Source of the DNA: Chitinophaga sp. S165
GTDB taxonomy: Bacteria > Bacteroidota > Bacteroidia > Chitinophagales > Chitinophagaceae
Length of the DNA stretch: 64,000 nt
Assembly: GCF_003182155.1 (NCBI RefSeq)
Contig: NZ_QGTG01000003.1
Coordinates: 248,001-312,000, forward strand
Reading direction: 5' to 3'
Shown: piece after piece, positions 1 to 8,617 of the stretch
Layout: each line of letters starts with the position of its first letter
Position numbering within the stretch: position 1 is the first letter of the stretch
Made by a program: the position numbers and the translations under genes
The notes under the pieces: generated by a model
Told to the model about the DNA's origin: nothing
What the model saw: the letters and a program-made list of their open reading frames with translations, nothing else
The model's database searches: none

Positions 1-1137
1 GAACAACCAGATACGGATGTTACCATTTTTATGCTGTGTGTGCATCAAACCGGTCACTTTTCCCTGCATCCGGATCCTGGCAAGATACTGATCAAGATCG
101 TTATGGTACTCGGATGGGATGAGTTGGTACAGGCTCATATTCATAAGTTCCGGGATGCTGTAACCAACACTGTCTGCACTGGCCTTATTCACATATGTAA
201 GGTTCCCGTTCAGATCATGTTTGCACATCATGCCCAGCGAGTTCTCGAAAAAAGTACGGGCGCCGTTCTCACTATCTATCAGTTCCTGCTCCTTGATCTT
301 TTCGCGTGTAATATCCCTGCCTATGGCGAAGATATTGCCCGTATGCGGTTCGGGTGTAGCTATCCATTGAATGTATCTGTAATCGCCATCCTTCGTTCTG
401 AAACGGTTGTAGAAATTGATCGAAGACCGGCCTGAACGAAGGTTCTCCAGTTCACGGCTGGTATTTTCGAGATCGTCGGGGTGTACGAGATCGAGTACAG
501 AAGTTGTTTGCAGTTCCTGTTCGTCCCAGCCAAGTAAGGTGGCGAATGTTTCATTGACCCTTCTTAGTCTGCCGGAAAAGGAACCGACACATACAAGTCC
601 CTCGGATAAATGGAATAGCTTTTCGTAGTAACTGATCTCTTCCTTTAGTCTTTCCGCTTCGATAGCTTCAACTATCTTCCGTGCGATAATGGTCAGGGCC
701 TGCTGTTCCGCAGGACTAAGCGTGTCCGGTTCAGGGCTCATGACGCAAAGTGCGCCCAGCACAAACCCCCGGTGGTCAATGAGTGGAAATCCGGCAAATG
801 AACGGATATGAGGTGCGTTTATAACTGCTTTGTTGTTACTCACAGCCGGGTCGGCCAGTGTATCAGTCACTGCCGTGAGGGTTTGCTTCTCCATGATCAT
901 TTGAAGAAAGCCCCAGTCCATAGTTGTTTCGTGTACCCCGGGTATAACGGTGGAAGACACGATCAATTGTTTTTCCTCTCCTGCGATCGCTATAACAGTG
1001 TAAGGGAAATGGCAGCTGAAGGTTGACAGTTCTGTGAACTGGTCCAGGGCCGGTTGCGGATTTAATTGCAGCAGCCCGTATTCCTTGAGAGCTCTTAGCC
1101 TCGCCTTCTCGTTTTGGGGGGCAGCGGTTTCATTCAT
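1..1137 (-). CDS. GAF/PAS sensor protein, probable histidine kinase (3' end beyond window)
   Basis: The minus frame is open from ATG at 1137 to the window edge, giving 379 residues of a longer protein. The N-terminal part (about residues 25-165) reads as a GAF domain, with FAGFPLIDHRGFVLGALCVM typical of the GAF core. A PAS domain follows (about 175-290, with GWDEQELQ and HPDDLE, then the PAC-like ending IFAIGRDITREK), and a second PAS begins near 300 (FFENSLGMMCKHDLNGNLTY). There is no signal peptide or membrane segment, so it is probably cytosolic. GAF-PAS-PAS proteins of this kind in Bacteroidota usually end in HisKA/HATPase, but that part lies outside the window. It is divergent from the hydroxyproline operon across a 231-bp region that carries an 18-bp palindrome. 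Confidence 0.8.
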   Translation of the reverse strand, partial: MNETAAPQNEKARLRALKEYGLLQLNPQPALDQFTELSTFSCHFPYTVIAIAGEEKQLIVSSTVIPGVHETTMDWGFLQMIMEKQTLTAVTDTLADPAVSNNKAVINAPHIRSFAGFPLIDHRGFVLGALCVMSPEPDTLSPAEQQALTIIARKIVEAIEAERLKEEISYYEKLFHLSEGLVCVGSFSGRLRRVNETFATLLGWDEQELQTTSVLDLVHPDDLENTSRELENLRSGRSSINFYNRFRTKDGDYRYIQWIATPEPHTGNIFAIGRDITREKIKEQELIDSENGARTFFENSLGMMCKHDLNGNLTYVNKASADSVGYSIPELMNMSLYQLIPSEYHNDLDQYLARIRMQGKVTGLMHTQHKNGNIRIWLF

Positions 1138-1171
1138 ACGACATGGAAGTATGCCTGCAATTTAATCAGAT

Positions 1172-1189
1172 AATCAATACGTATTGATT
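1172..1189. promoter_or_regulatory. 18-bp perfect palindrome in divergent intergenic region
   Basis: The sequence AATCAATACGTATTGATT is a perfect palindrome 35 bp upstream of the kinase start at 1137 and 180 bp upstream of the epimerase gene. A second, looser inverted repeat (TGACT, 6-base gap, AGTCA) lies at 1214-1229. Position between divergent genes and perfect symmetry suit a dimeric regulator operator. No regulator can be named. Confidence 0.4.
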
Positions 1190-1368
1190 TTCAGTAAAAA
1201 AGGATGAGTTGGGTGACTGAAATTAGTCATCTGTTACCGGATATTTACTTATTTATGTTAATTTCTGCATACCATTGGTCAAAACCTGTAATATCCCATT
1301 CGCACTCAACCGGTATTTTTGAAAAAGCAGATCAACCAATGTCTTTTATCTAACAGAATAAGGAACTC

Positions 1369-2370
1369 GTGAAGAAAACATTCTTTTGCATAGACGCACA
1401 CACCTGTGGTAACCCGGTAAGGCTTGTAGCCGGTGGCGGGCCCGTACTGTATGGTAATAACATGAGCGATAAACGGAACCATTTCCTGAAGGAATATGAC
1501 TGGATCAGAACAGGGCTGATGTTCGAACCGCGGGGCCATGATATGATGAGCGGCAGTATCCTTTATCCGCCGCATGATCCGGCTAATGATGTTGCCGTAC
1601 TGTTCATTGAAACCAGCGGTTGCCTGCCCATGTGTGGCCATGGTACTATCGGTACGATCACTATTGCAATTGAAGAAGGACTGATCACGCCAAAGACGCC
1701 CGGCATTGTAAGGATGGAAGCACCGGCAGGGCTTGTGCTCATCGAATATAAACAGGAAGGCCGCAAGGTAAAAAGCGTTAAGCTCACCAATGTGGCTTCC
1801 TATCTCGCTGCAACCGATCTCGTTGTGGAATGCCCTGATCTGGGACCGCTGAAAATAGACGTTTCCTACGGCGGAAATTATTATGCTATTGTAGATGTTC
1901 AGGAGAATTTCCCCGGTCTGGAACATTACACCGCCTCTCAGTTGATCGGCTGGGCACGGGAGCTACGCAAACGTATCAATGAAAAACATACTTTCATACA
2001 CCCCGGCAATCCCCATATAAACGGATGCTCTCATGTACTGTGGACAGGTGCTGTGATGGACCCGTCTTCAACAGCACGCAACGCAGTGTTTTACGGCGAC
2101 AAGGCCATTGACCGTTCTCCCTGCGGAACAGGTACTTCGGCCCGCATGGCCCAATGGTACGCTAAAGGCAAGTTAAAAAAGGGCGACCTGTTCATTCATG
2201 AAAGCATCATCGGCTCCCGTTTTATTGGTACCATAGAAGAAGAAACTACTGTGGGCGGAGTACCGGCAATACGTCCCGGTATCGAGGGCTGGGCCAGGAT
2301 CTATGGATATAACACGATCACGATAGACCCGGGGGATGATCCGTATGCATATGGATTACAGGTGATTTAA
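1369..2370 (+). CDS. 4-hydroxyproline 2-epimerase (proline racemase family)
   Basis: A 333-residue proline-racemase-fold enzyme expected to interconvert trans-4-hydroxy-L-proline and cis-4-hydroxy-D-proline in the cytosol, without a cofactor. The N-terminal motif DAHTCGNPVR and both catalytic cysteines are visible: Cys89 in MCGHG and Cys252 in SPCGTGTSARMA. The second cysteine separates it from trans-3-hydroxyproline dehydratases, which carry Thr there. The start is GTG: an in-frame TAA at 1351 closes the frame upstream, and the next ATG lies beyond the HTCGNP motif. AAGGA precedes the GTG. A TATTTTTG -7-like box lies at 1314-1321 but has no matching -33 box. The FAD dehydrogenase gene follows after 8 bp. 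Proline racemase is the main alternative; the oxidase neighbour favours hydroxyproline. Confidence 0.88.
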   Translation: MKKTFFCIDAHTCGNPVRLVAGGGPVLYGNNMSDKRNHFLKEYDWIRTGLMFEPRGHDMMSGSILYPPHDPANDVAVLFIETSGCLPMCGHGTIGTITIAIEEGLITPKTPGIVRMEAPAGLVLIEYKQEGRKVKSVKLTNVASYLAATDLVVECPDLGPLKIDVSYGGNYYAIVDVQENFPGLEHYTASQLIGWARELRKRINEKHTFIHPGNPHINGCSHVLWTGAVMDPSSTARNAVFYGDKAIDRSPCGTGTSARMAQWYAKGKLKKGDLFIHESIIGSRFIGTIEEETTVGGVPAIRPGIEGWARIYGYNTITIDPGDDPYAYGLQVI

Positions 2371-2378
2371 ACTACGAT

Positions 2379-3626
2379 ATGGAAGTAATCATTATAGGCG
2401 GAGGTATTATAGGCTTAAGCAGCGCATTTTACCTGCAACAGGCGGGTTATGCAGTAACGGTGATAGACAGAACGGATATGCAGCAGGGCTGTTCGTACGG
2501 CAATGCAGGATATGTTTGTCCCAGTCATTTCGTACCACTGGCAACGCCTGGAATTGTAAGGCAGGGACTGAAATGGATGCTTGATCCGAAAAGCCCGTTT
2601 TACATCAGGCCAAGCCTGAACAGCAGCATCATTAACTGGGGCTGGCAATTTATGAAAAGCGCTACAAAGTTGCACGTAGAGCGGTCGGCCGTTCCATTGA
2701 GAGATATTGCACTATTGAGTAAACAGTTATATGAAGAATGGGCCCGTGTTCCCGGTCTTGATTTTTCCTACGATCCGCAAGGTATGCTGGAATTGTTTAA
2801 CACAGAAGAAAATGCGCACCATGCAGAGCAGACTGTAAAAGATGCACATGCACTGGGACTGAAAGCCCGGTTGATAGATCCGCAAACGCTGCAGCAGATG
2901 GAGCCCGATACCGCGATCAAAGCACTGGGAGCGATATATTTCCCCGGAGACGCACAGTTGTATCCCAACCAGCTGATGCAAAGCCTGCTGCATTACCTGC
3001 GGCAGCGCGGTGTGCGGTTTGAGAGTAACCAGGAAGTAACAGGATTTATAACCGAAGGGAACCGGGTGAAAGGTATTAAAACGAATACCGGTTTTCATAC
3101 TGCCGATCATGTGGTAGTAGCTGCCGGCGTATGGAGCCGCGAACTGGCCAGGCACTTGCAACTGAACATCCCGATGGTAGGAGGCAGAGGCTACTCCGTT
3201 ACATTCGAAGACGCCCCTTACAAAGTAAGGCATTCCGTGATCCTGAGTGAAGCGCGGGTAGCTATTTCGCCAATGAACGGGAATAAGATCCGTTTCGGCG
3301 GAACAATGGAGATTACAGGCCTCAATACTCCGCCACGCATGCAAAGAGTCGAAGGCATCCTGGCTTCCGTCAAAAGATATTTTCCGGCATATGATATTCC
3401 GTTACCCGCGCCGGAGAAAGTATGGTATGGTTACCGCCCCTGCAGTGCAGATGGGCTGCCTCATATCGGTACCTTGCAACGTTACCCGAATGTGACCGTG
3501 GCAACAGGACATTCCATGCTCGGTATCAGCCTGGGAGCCGCTACGGGTAAGCTGGTCAGCGAACTGGTGGCCGGTGTTTCCACTTCCATGGATATCACGC
3601 CTTTTAAAGTAGACAGATTCAGTTAA
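2379..3626 (+). CDS. FAD-dependent D-amino acid dehydrogenase, probable cis-4-hydroxy-D-proline oxidase
   Basis: A 415-residue DAO/DadA-family flavoprotein. The Rossmann motif IIGGGIIGLSSAF sits at the extreme N-terminus, and the FAD-binding C-terminal stretch WYGYRPCSADGLPHIG ends in GHSMLGISLGAATGKL. No signal peptide. In hydroxyproline catabolism an enzyme of this family oxidises cis-4-hydroxy-D-proline to 1-pyrroline-4-hydroxy-2-carboxylate, which fits its place 8 bp behind the epimerase. The next two pathway steps (pyrroline-hydroxycarboxylate deaminase and 2-oxoglutarate semialdehyde dehydrogenase) are not in the window. Substrate is inferred from context; general D-amino acid dehydrogenase (DadA) is the alternative. 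Confidence 0.85.
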   Translation: MEVIIIGGGIIGLSSAFYLQQAGYAVTVIDRTDMQQGCSYGNAGYVCPSHFVPLATPGIVRQGLKWMLDPKSPFYIRPSLNSSIINWGWQFMKSATKLHVERSAVPLRDIALLSKQLYEEWARVPGLDFSYDPQGMLELFNTEENAHHAEQTVKDAHALGLKARLIDPQTLQQMEPDTAIKALGAIYFPGDAQLYPNQLMQSLLHYLRQRGVRFESNQEVTGFITEGNRVKGIKTNTGFHTADHVVVAAGVWSRELARHLQLNIPMVGGRGYSVTFEDAPYKVRHSVILSEARVAISPMNGNKIRFGGTMEITGLNTPPRMQRVEGILASVKRYFPAYDIPLPAPEKVWYGYRPCSADGLPHIGTLQRYPNVTVATGHSMLGISLGAATGKLVSELVAGVSTSMDITPFKVDRFS

Positions 3627-3634
3627 ACGTACTT

Positions 3635-5335
3635 ATGAAAAGACTTATTTACTGCCTGTTAACAGGATGGTGCATGAGCGCTGGTGTCGCCGTTGCACAG
3701 GAGAAAGACATCACAGTACTGTTATCGCATTATGAAGCCGACAAAGGAAGCCTGATGCGGTTCTATAGGATAGAGAATTCTCCGGAAAGAACGGAAAGAC
3801 TGAAGGCTTTCAACACAGACTACCTGCAACAACTGAGCGCTTTCAACTTTGATAAGCTGAACGTAGAAGAACGAGTAGACTATGTGCTGTTCAGGAGAAA
3901 ATTACAGGAAGAAGTACGGGCACTGGATGAACAGGCAGAACAATGTAAGCAGCTAACGGCCTGGTTCCCGCTGGCCGATAAAATATATGCAGCGGAGAAA
4001 TTGAGGAGGAGAGGTACCAAACAGGACGCACAGGCATTGGCCGCCGCTTTCCGGGATATATCTGTGGCTTTGCAGGATAAGGCATGGGACCTGAATACGA
4101 AGGCTACTGGTCTCAATATTTATCTGCTGCGCAGAGGAGCCGGTATTACCAAAGGATTACAAGAAGCAATCCATAGCGTATACAATTTCTATAACGAATA
4201 TGATCCGCAGTTTTCCTGGTGGCTTCCCTCGCCTTACAAACAACTGGATAGTGTGCTGAAAGCATATGGGAACATATGGGAACTAAAGATAAAGACCATG
4301 CCGGGAACAAAAGATGATGGCAGTGGCATCCGCGGATATCCTATTGGTAAAGAGGAACTGGAGCGGCAGTTACAGAATGAGCTGATTCCTTATTCTCCCG
4401 AGGAACTCATCGCCATCGCGAATAAAGAATTTGCCTTCTGCGATGCAGAAATGTTAAAAGCGAGTGAGGAAATGGGCTTCGGTAAGGACTGGCACAAAGC
4501 GTTGGAGAAAGTAAAGAACACCTATGTACCTGCAGGTGAACAGCCGGATGCGATCATGAAACTGTATAACGAGTCGATGTCCTTCCTGAAAACGAAAAAG
4601 CTGATCACGATACCGCCACTGGCGGAAGAGACCTGGAGGATGATCATGATGACGCCCGAACGGCAGCTGGTCAATCCGTTCTTTACAGGAGGCGAGGTGC
4701 TAAGTATTTCCTATCCTACCAACGATATGGAAGAAGGCGATAAGCTGATGAGCATGCGAGGGAACAATCCGCACTTTTCCAGGGCTACCGTACACCATGA
4801 GCTGTTTGCAGGGCATGCGCTGGAGCAGTTCATGAATAACCGATACAGGACCTACCGCAACTTCGATACGCCGTTCTGGATAGAAGGCTGGTCGCTATAC
4901 TGGGAAATGCTGTTATGGGACCTGAAATTCCCACAGTCGCCCGAAGACCGCGTCGGTATGTTGTTCTGGCGTATGCACCGGTGTGCGCGCATTATCTTTT
5001 CCCTGAACTATCACCTGGGTAAATGGACGCCCCAGCAATGTATTGATTTCCTGGTGGACAGGGTAGGGCATGAAAGGGCCAATGCGGCGGGTGAAGTGCG
5101 CCGCTCATTTAAAGGCGATTACAGCCCCTTATACCAGGTTGCCTATATGATTGGCGGTCTGCAGTTCATGGCGCTGAAAAAAGAGCTGGTAGACGGCGGG
5201 AAAATGACTTACCAACAGTACCACGATGCCGTGATGAAAGAAAACTCATTACCGGTGGAAATGGTGCGGGCGATCCTGACCAACAAAATGATCGGAAAGG
5301 ACTTTAAAGCTGATTGGCATTTTTACAAGTTCTAA
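3635..5335 (+). CDS. secreted DUF885 family zinc-peptidase-like protein
   Basis: A 566-residue exported protein with a signal peptide of about 21 residues (ending GVAVAQ). It carries the DUF885 hallmarks: an HExxxGH zinc-like motif (His388, Glu389, His394 in HHELFAGHALEQ) and a downstream Glu417 in WIEGWSLYWE that would be the third ligand. DUF885 proteins are regarded as metallopeptidases, probably acting on short peptides; exact specificity is unknown. The gene lies 8 bp after the hydroxyproline dehydrogenase and 10 bp before the arabinofuranosidase, so all four are almost certainly cotranscribed. That suggests action on hydroxyproline-containing peptides in the periplasm. The role is inference; the family call is firm. 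Confidence 0.8.
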   Translation: MKRLIYCLLTGWCMSAGVAVAQEKDITVLLSHYEADKGSLMRFYRIENSPERTERLKAFNTDYLQQLSAFNFDKLNVEERVDYVLFRRKLQEEVRALDEQAEQCKQLTAWFPLADKIYAAEKLRRRGTKQDAQALAAAFRDISVALQDKAWDLNTKATGLNIYLLRRGAGITKGLQEAIHSVYNFYNEYDPQFSWWLPSPYKQLDSVLKAYGNIWELKIKTMPGTKDDGSGIRGYPIGKEELERQLQNELIPYSPEELIAIANKEFAFCDAEMLKASEEMGFGKDWHKALEKVKNTYVPAGEQPDAIMKLYNESMSFLKTKKLITIPPLAEETWRMIMMTPERQLVNPFFTGGEVLSISYPTNDMEEGDKLMSMRGNNPHFSRATVHHELFAGHALEQFMNNRYRTYRNFDTPFWIEGWSLYWEMLLWDLKFPQSPEDRVGMLFWRMHRCARIIFSLNYHLGKWTPQQCIDFLVDRVGHERANAAGEVRRSFKGDYSPLYQVAYMIGGLQFMALKKELVDGGKMTYQQYHDAVMKENSLPVEMVRAILTNKMIGKDFKADWHFYKF

Positions 5336-5345
5336 ATTTCACGAG

Positions 5346-7706
5346 ATGAGAAAGATATTCATTTTATCGGCTTTACTGGCTGTACAGCTATCCGCGGTAG
5401 CGCAATCCTATTCACCGGGTAGGGAAAAGGGAAAGATGAAGATAGCGACCCGTGTGCCATTGAATGCCTATACGTTCGACCTGCAGGACGTAACAGTAAC
5501 GGCAGGGCCTTTTAGAGAGGCGATGGAAGCCGATATGCGTTATCTGCTGGTAGTAGAGCCAGACAGGTTGCTGGCGGATTTCAGGGAACATGCCGGGTTG
5601 AAGGCAAAAGGAAAGCGTTATGGCGGATGGGAGTCTTCCGGACTGGCTGGTCATACGCTGGGACACTATCTGTCAGCCTGTGCTATGCAATATGCGGCTA
5701 CGGGCGACAAACGTTTCCTGGACAGGGTGAATTACATCGTTGGTGAACTGCAGGAATGCCAGGTGAGTCGTAAGACGGGTTACCTGGGCGCCATTCCGGG
5801 AGAAGATACCATGTGGACACAGGTGGCTGCCGGTAAGATCCGCTCCCGCGGATTTGACCTGAACGGCGCATGGTCGCCCTGGTATACCGTGCACAAGATC
5901 ATGGCAGGCCTGCTGGACGCCTACCTGTACTGCGATAATAAACAGGCCCTGATCATCGAAAAGAAAATGGCCGACTGGACGGGCACGATCGTAAACCATC
6001 TGCCGGATTCCCTGGTGCAGAAAATGCTGTTATGCGAATATGGCGGGATGAATGAAGTACTGGTGAATACATATGCGCTGACGGCCGATAAACAATATCT
6101 TGATATGTCCTGGCGCTTCCATGACAGGCGTATACTGGATTCGCTGGGAGAGCGGCTGGACGTGCTGCCAGGCAAACATTCCAATACACAGGTCCCTAAG
6201 GCAATTGGGTGCATCCGCCGTTTTGAACTGACAAAGGATAAAAGGGACAGTGTGATAGCTGGTTTCTTCTGGGAAACGGTAACTAAACATCATACTTATG
6301 CGCCTGGTGGTAACAGCAACTACGAGTATCTGGGGCCGCAGGACAAGCTGAACGACTTCCTCACGGACAATACGATGGAGACCTGTAATACCTACAATAT
6401 GCTGAAGCTGACCAGGCATTTGTTTTCCCTGCAGCCCGATGCGCATTACATGGACTTCTATGAGCGGGCGCTCTATAATCATATCCTGGCTTCGCAAAAT
6501 CATCAGGATGGTATGATGTGTTATTTCGTACCGTTGAGAATGGGGACCCGTAAGGAATTCAGTGATTCCTTCCATACGTTCACCTGTTGTGTAGGCTCGG
6601 GAATGGAGAACCATGTAAAGTATGGGGAGAGTATTTATTTCGAAGGGGCAGACGGCAGTCTGTATGTAAACCTGTTCATTCCTTCACGTCTTAACTGGAA
6701 ACAGAAAGGAGTTACGCTGGAACAGGCTTCTTCATTGCCTGCGAGTGACCAGATAGCATTTACGATTAACACGAAGAAAGCTATCCGTTTTCCGTTGCGC
6801 CTGCGTAAGCCGCGTTGGGTACAGCCTGGAATGCAGCTGACGGTAAACGGGGATGTACAGTCAGCGGTCACACCGGGAGCAGACGGCTATATTACGCTGG
6901 ACCGTACATGGAAAGATGGTGATAAGGTCGTATTGTCGCTGCCGATGAATATTTATACCGAAGCAATGCCCGACAATCCCTCAAGGGTCGCATTGTTCTA
7001 TGGCCCTGTAGTATTGGCGGGAGTGCTGGGCAATACCGAACCCGATCCGGTAACGGGAATTCCCGTACTGGTAACAGATAAGCAGGACCCTTCCACCTGG
7101 GTGCAGGCTGACGCGCAAAAGCCGCTGGTATTCCATACCCGTCAAGCAGGGCAACCTAACGACGTAACACTGGTGCCATTCAATACCATACAAAAGGAAT
7201 ACTATAGTGTGTACTGGGACGCCTTTACGCCACAGACATGGGCGGTGCAGCAGGAAAAGTATGCCGCAGAAAAAAGAAGACAACAGCAGATCGAGAACAG
7301 TACGGTAGACATGTTACGGATGGGGGAAATGCAGCCTGAGAGGGACCATCATTTTACCAGTGAAAGTGCCACTACCGGAGAGGAGCATGGCCGTAAATGG
7401 CGTGCTACGGGAGAAGGAGGCGCTATGTCGTTCACGATGAAAGTAGACGGGAACGCCGCTAATTCATTGTTGTGCAATTACTGGGGAATGGATAACCGTT
7501 ATCGCAAATTCGATATCCTGGTAGATGGAGAGAAGATCGCTACAGAAGATCTCAATAAGTATAAAGCGAGCAGATTCTATGAGATCGTATATGCCATACC
7601 GGCTAATCTGACAAAAGGAAAACAGCAGGTTACCGTTACAATGAAAGCGGGCCCACACAATAGTGCAGGCCCGGTATATGGTACGATCAGGATGATGAAA
7701 GAGTAG
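5346..7706 (+). CDS. secreted GH127/GH146 family beta-L-arabinofuranosidase (DUF1680)
   Basis: A 786-residue exported glycoside hydrolase with a 19-residue signal peptide (ending SAVAQ). The DUF1680 catalytic domain covers about residues 40-440. It shows GGWESSGLAGHTLGHYLSA, METCNTYNML (Glu345, Cys347) and the FTCCVGSGMENH double cysteine (Cys414, Cys415); these are the Glu and zinc-binding cysteines of the Cys-nucleophile mechanism. Beta-sandwich domains follow, including a C-terminal domain typical of Bacteroidota members. Characterised relatives remove beta-L-arabinofuranose, including Hyp-linked arabino-oligosaccharides of extensin (GH127) or pectic arabinan side chains (GH146). It is the last gene of the operon with hydroxyproline epimerase and oxidase, which favours the hydroxyproline glycan. 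The next gene is convergent, with stop codons one base apart. Confidence 0.87.
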   Translation: MRKIFILSALLAVQLSAVAQSYSPGREKGKMKIATRVPLNAYTFDLQDVTVTAGPFREAMEADMRYLLVVEPDRLLADFREHAGLKAKGKRYGGWESSGLAGHTLGHYLSACAMQYAATGDKRFLDRVNYIVGELQECQVSRKTGYLGAIPGEDTMWTQVAAGKIRSRGFDLNGAWSPWYTVHKIMAGLLDAYLYCDNKQALIIEKKMADWTGTIVNHLPDSLVQKMLLCEYGGMNEVLVNTYALTADKQYLDMSWRFHDRRILDSLGERLDVLPGKHSNTQVPKAIGCIRRFELTKDKRDSVIAGFFWETVTKHHTYAPGGNSNYEYLGPQDKLNDFLTDNTMETCNTYNMLKLTRHLFSLQPDAHYMDFYERALYNHILASQNHQDGMMCYFVPLRMGTRKEFSDSFHTFTCCVGSGMENHVKYGESIYFEGADGSLYVNLFIPSRLNWKQKGVTLEQASSLPASDQIAFTINTKKAIRFPLRLRKPRWVQPGMQLTVNGDVQSAVTPGADGYITLDRTWKDGDKVVLSLPMNIYTEAMPDNPSRVALFYGPVVLAGVLGNTEPDPVTGIPVLVTDKQDPSTWVQADAQKPLVFHTRQAGQPNDVTLVPFNTIQKEYYSVYWDAFTPQTWAVQQEKYAAEKRRQQQIENSTVDMLRMGEMQPERDHHFTSESATTGEEHGRKWRATGEGGAMSFTMKVDGNAANSLLCNYWGMDNRYRKFDILVDGEKIATEDLNKYKASRFYEIVYAIPANLTKGKQQVTVTMKAGPHNSAGPVYGTIRMMKE

Positions 7707-7707
7707 C

Positions 7708-8316
7708 TTATCTGAAAGCTACTCCCATTCCGATTGAGATCTGGTGAGTTTTCCATTCGTTCTGAGGCGCCGGAATATCGTTGATATTGGTCAGACCTAA
7801 AACGTAACGGCCGAAGAAACGTACGTTAGCGACATTTATCTGTACGCCTGCAACAGCGCCTATATCGCTTTTCTTAAACGCATCCCTTTTTTGTTTCAGG
7901 AGGTTCTCGTCAATGAAGTACATGTAAGTATACTGTGCACCGAGGTTCAGCGTAACGGCCTTAACAGGTGTATAACGCAGCAGTAAAGGAATAGTAGCAG
8001 CGCTGATCTTTACCTTGTCCCTGGCGTCGGTGTTGTGGTATGTTACATATTTGCTGGCGAAATCGGCTGACTTTTTAGCTGAAGTCTGTGTAAAAAGCAA
8101 TTCCGGCTGGACACCCCATTTCTTGTCTTTAGACAGGTTAAACTCAAAGAATGCGCCACCCTGGAATCCAGGAGTAAAGCCTTCCTTCAGACCTGCCCCG
8201 CTAATTTTGGAGAATAATAAAGCTGCCTTCAACCCGTAGTTCACACGTTGTTGTGCGTTGGCTGCGGTGCCGGTCATAACAGCTAATATTCCTGCCAGTA
8301 ATAATCCTTTTTTCAT
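7708..8316 (-). CDS. outer membrane beta-barrel protein (PorT-like)
   Basis: A 202-residue protein with a clear signal peptide (GTAANAQQ cleavage region near residue 22). Its alternating hydrophobic/polar strands (VNYGLKAALLFSKISG, WGVQPELLFTQ, LPLLLRYTP) and ending in an aromatic/Arg residue are typical of the Bacteroidota outer-membrane-beta-barrel family. It would form a small 8-stranded barrel in the outer membrane; substrate or role is unknown. It is monocistronic and convergent with the arabinofuranosidase gene. I see no hairpin between the two stops. Confidence 0.75.
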   Translation of the reverse strand: MKKGLLLAGILAVMTGTAANAQQRVNYGLKAALLFSKISGAGLKEGFTPGFQGGAFFEFNLSKDKKWGVQPELLFTQTSAKKSADFASKYVTYHNTDARDKVKISAATIPLLLRYTPVKAVTLNLGAQYTYMYFIDENLLKQKRDAFKKSDIGAVAGVQINVANVRFFGRYVLGLTNINDIPAPQNEWKTHQISIGMGVAFR

Positions 8317-8617
8317 AGATACTATTTGACGATTACAGTGATCAAAAATGAATTACGTATGTTGCCACGCAATTCAGGCTAAAAAATTTGCGGGCAAACA
8401 TACGGAATTCATGGTAGATCATAATTAATATGCTATTAAAAGTTTGTCAGGGTTTAGATATACTTTCCCTGTCGGGGTTTAACCGCCTGCCGTCAAATAG
8501 GACAGAACAGCTGTAAATATCGACGAAAAGCTGAAAAATATCTTTTATTGCCCCGGACGGAATTCCCTTCTTTTTTTATTTTATTATTATTGTTTTGGAT
8601 TAACATTGTGGTCAAAT
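8317..8617. other. intergenic region between divergent outer-membrane protein and rmuC
   Basis: About 300 bp, AT-rich, holding the promoters of both divergent genes. I see an imperfect direct repeat GGGTTTA (around 8451 and 8475) but no convincing hairpin, RNA gene or small ORF. Confidence 0.4.

Noticed and set aside
31..435. Plus-strand 134-codon frame at the window start
   Set aside because: It is the antisense shadow of the GAF/PAS sensor gene, whose minus frame has clear domains.
5346..7706. GH127/GH146 gene as part of a pectin locus
   Set aside because: No susCD or pectinase is adjacent and it is cotranscribed with hydroxyproline genes; pectic arabinan remains an alternative substrate only.
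8606..8617. TTG start for rmuC
   Set aside because: ATG at 8618 gives a normal N-terminal membrane anchor; TTG starts are rare here.
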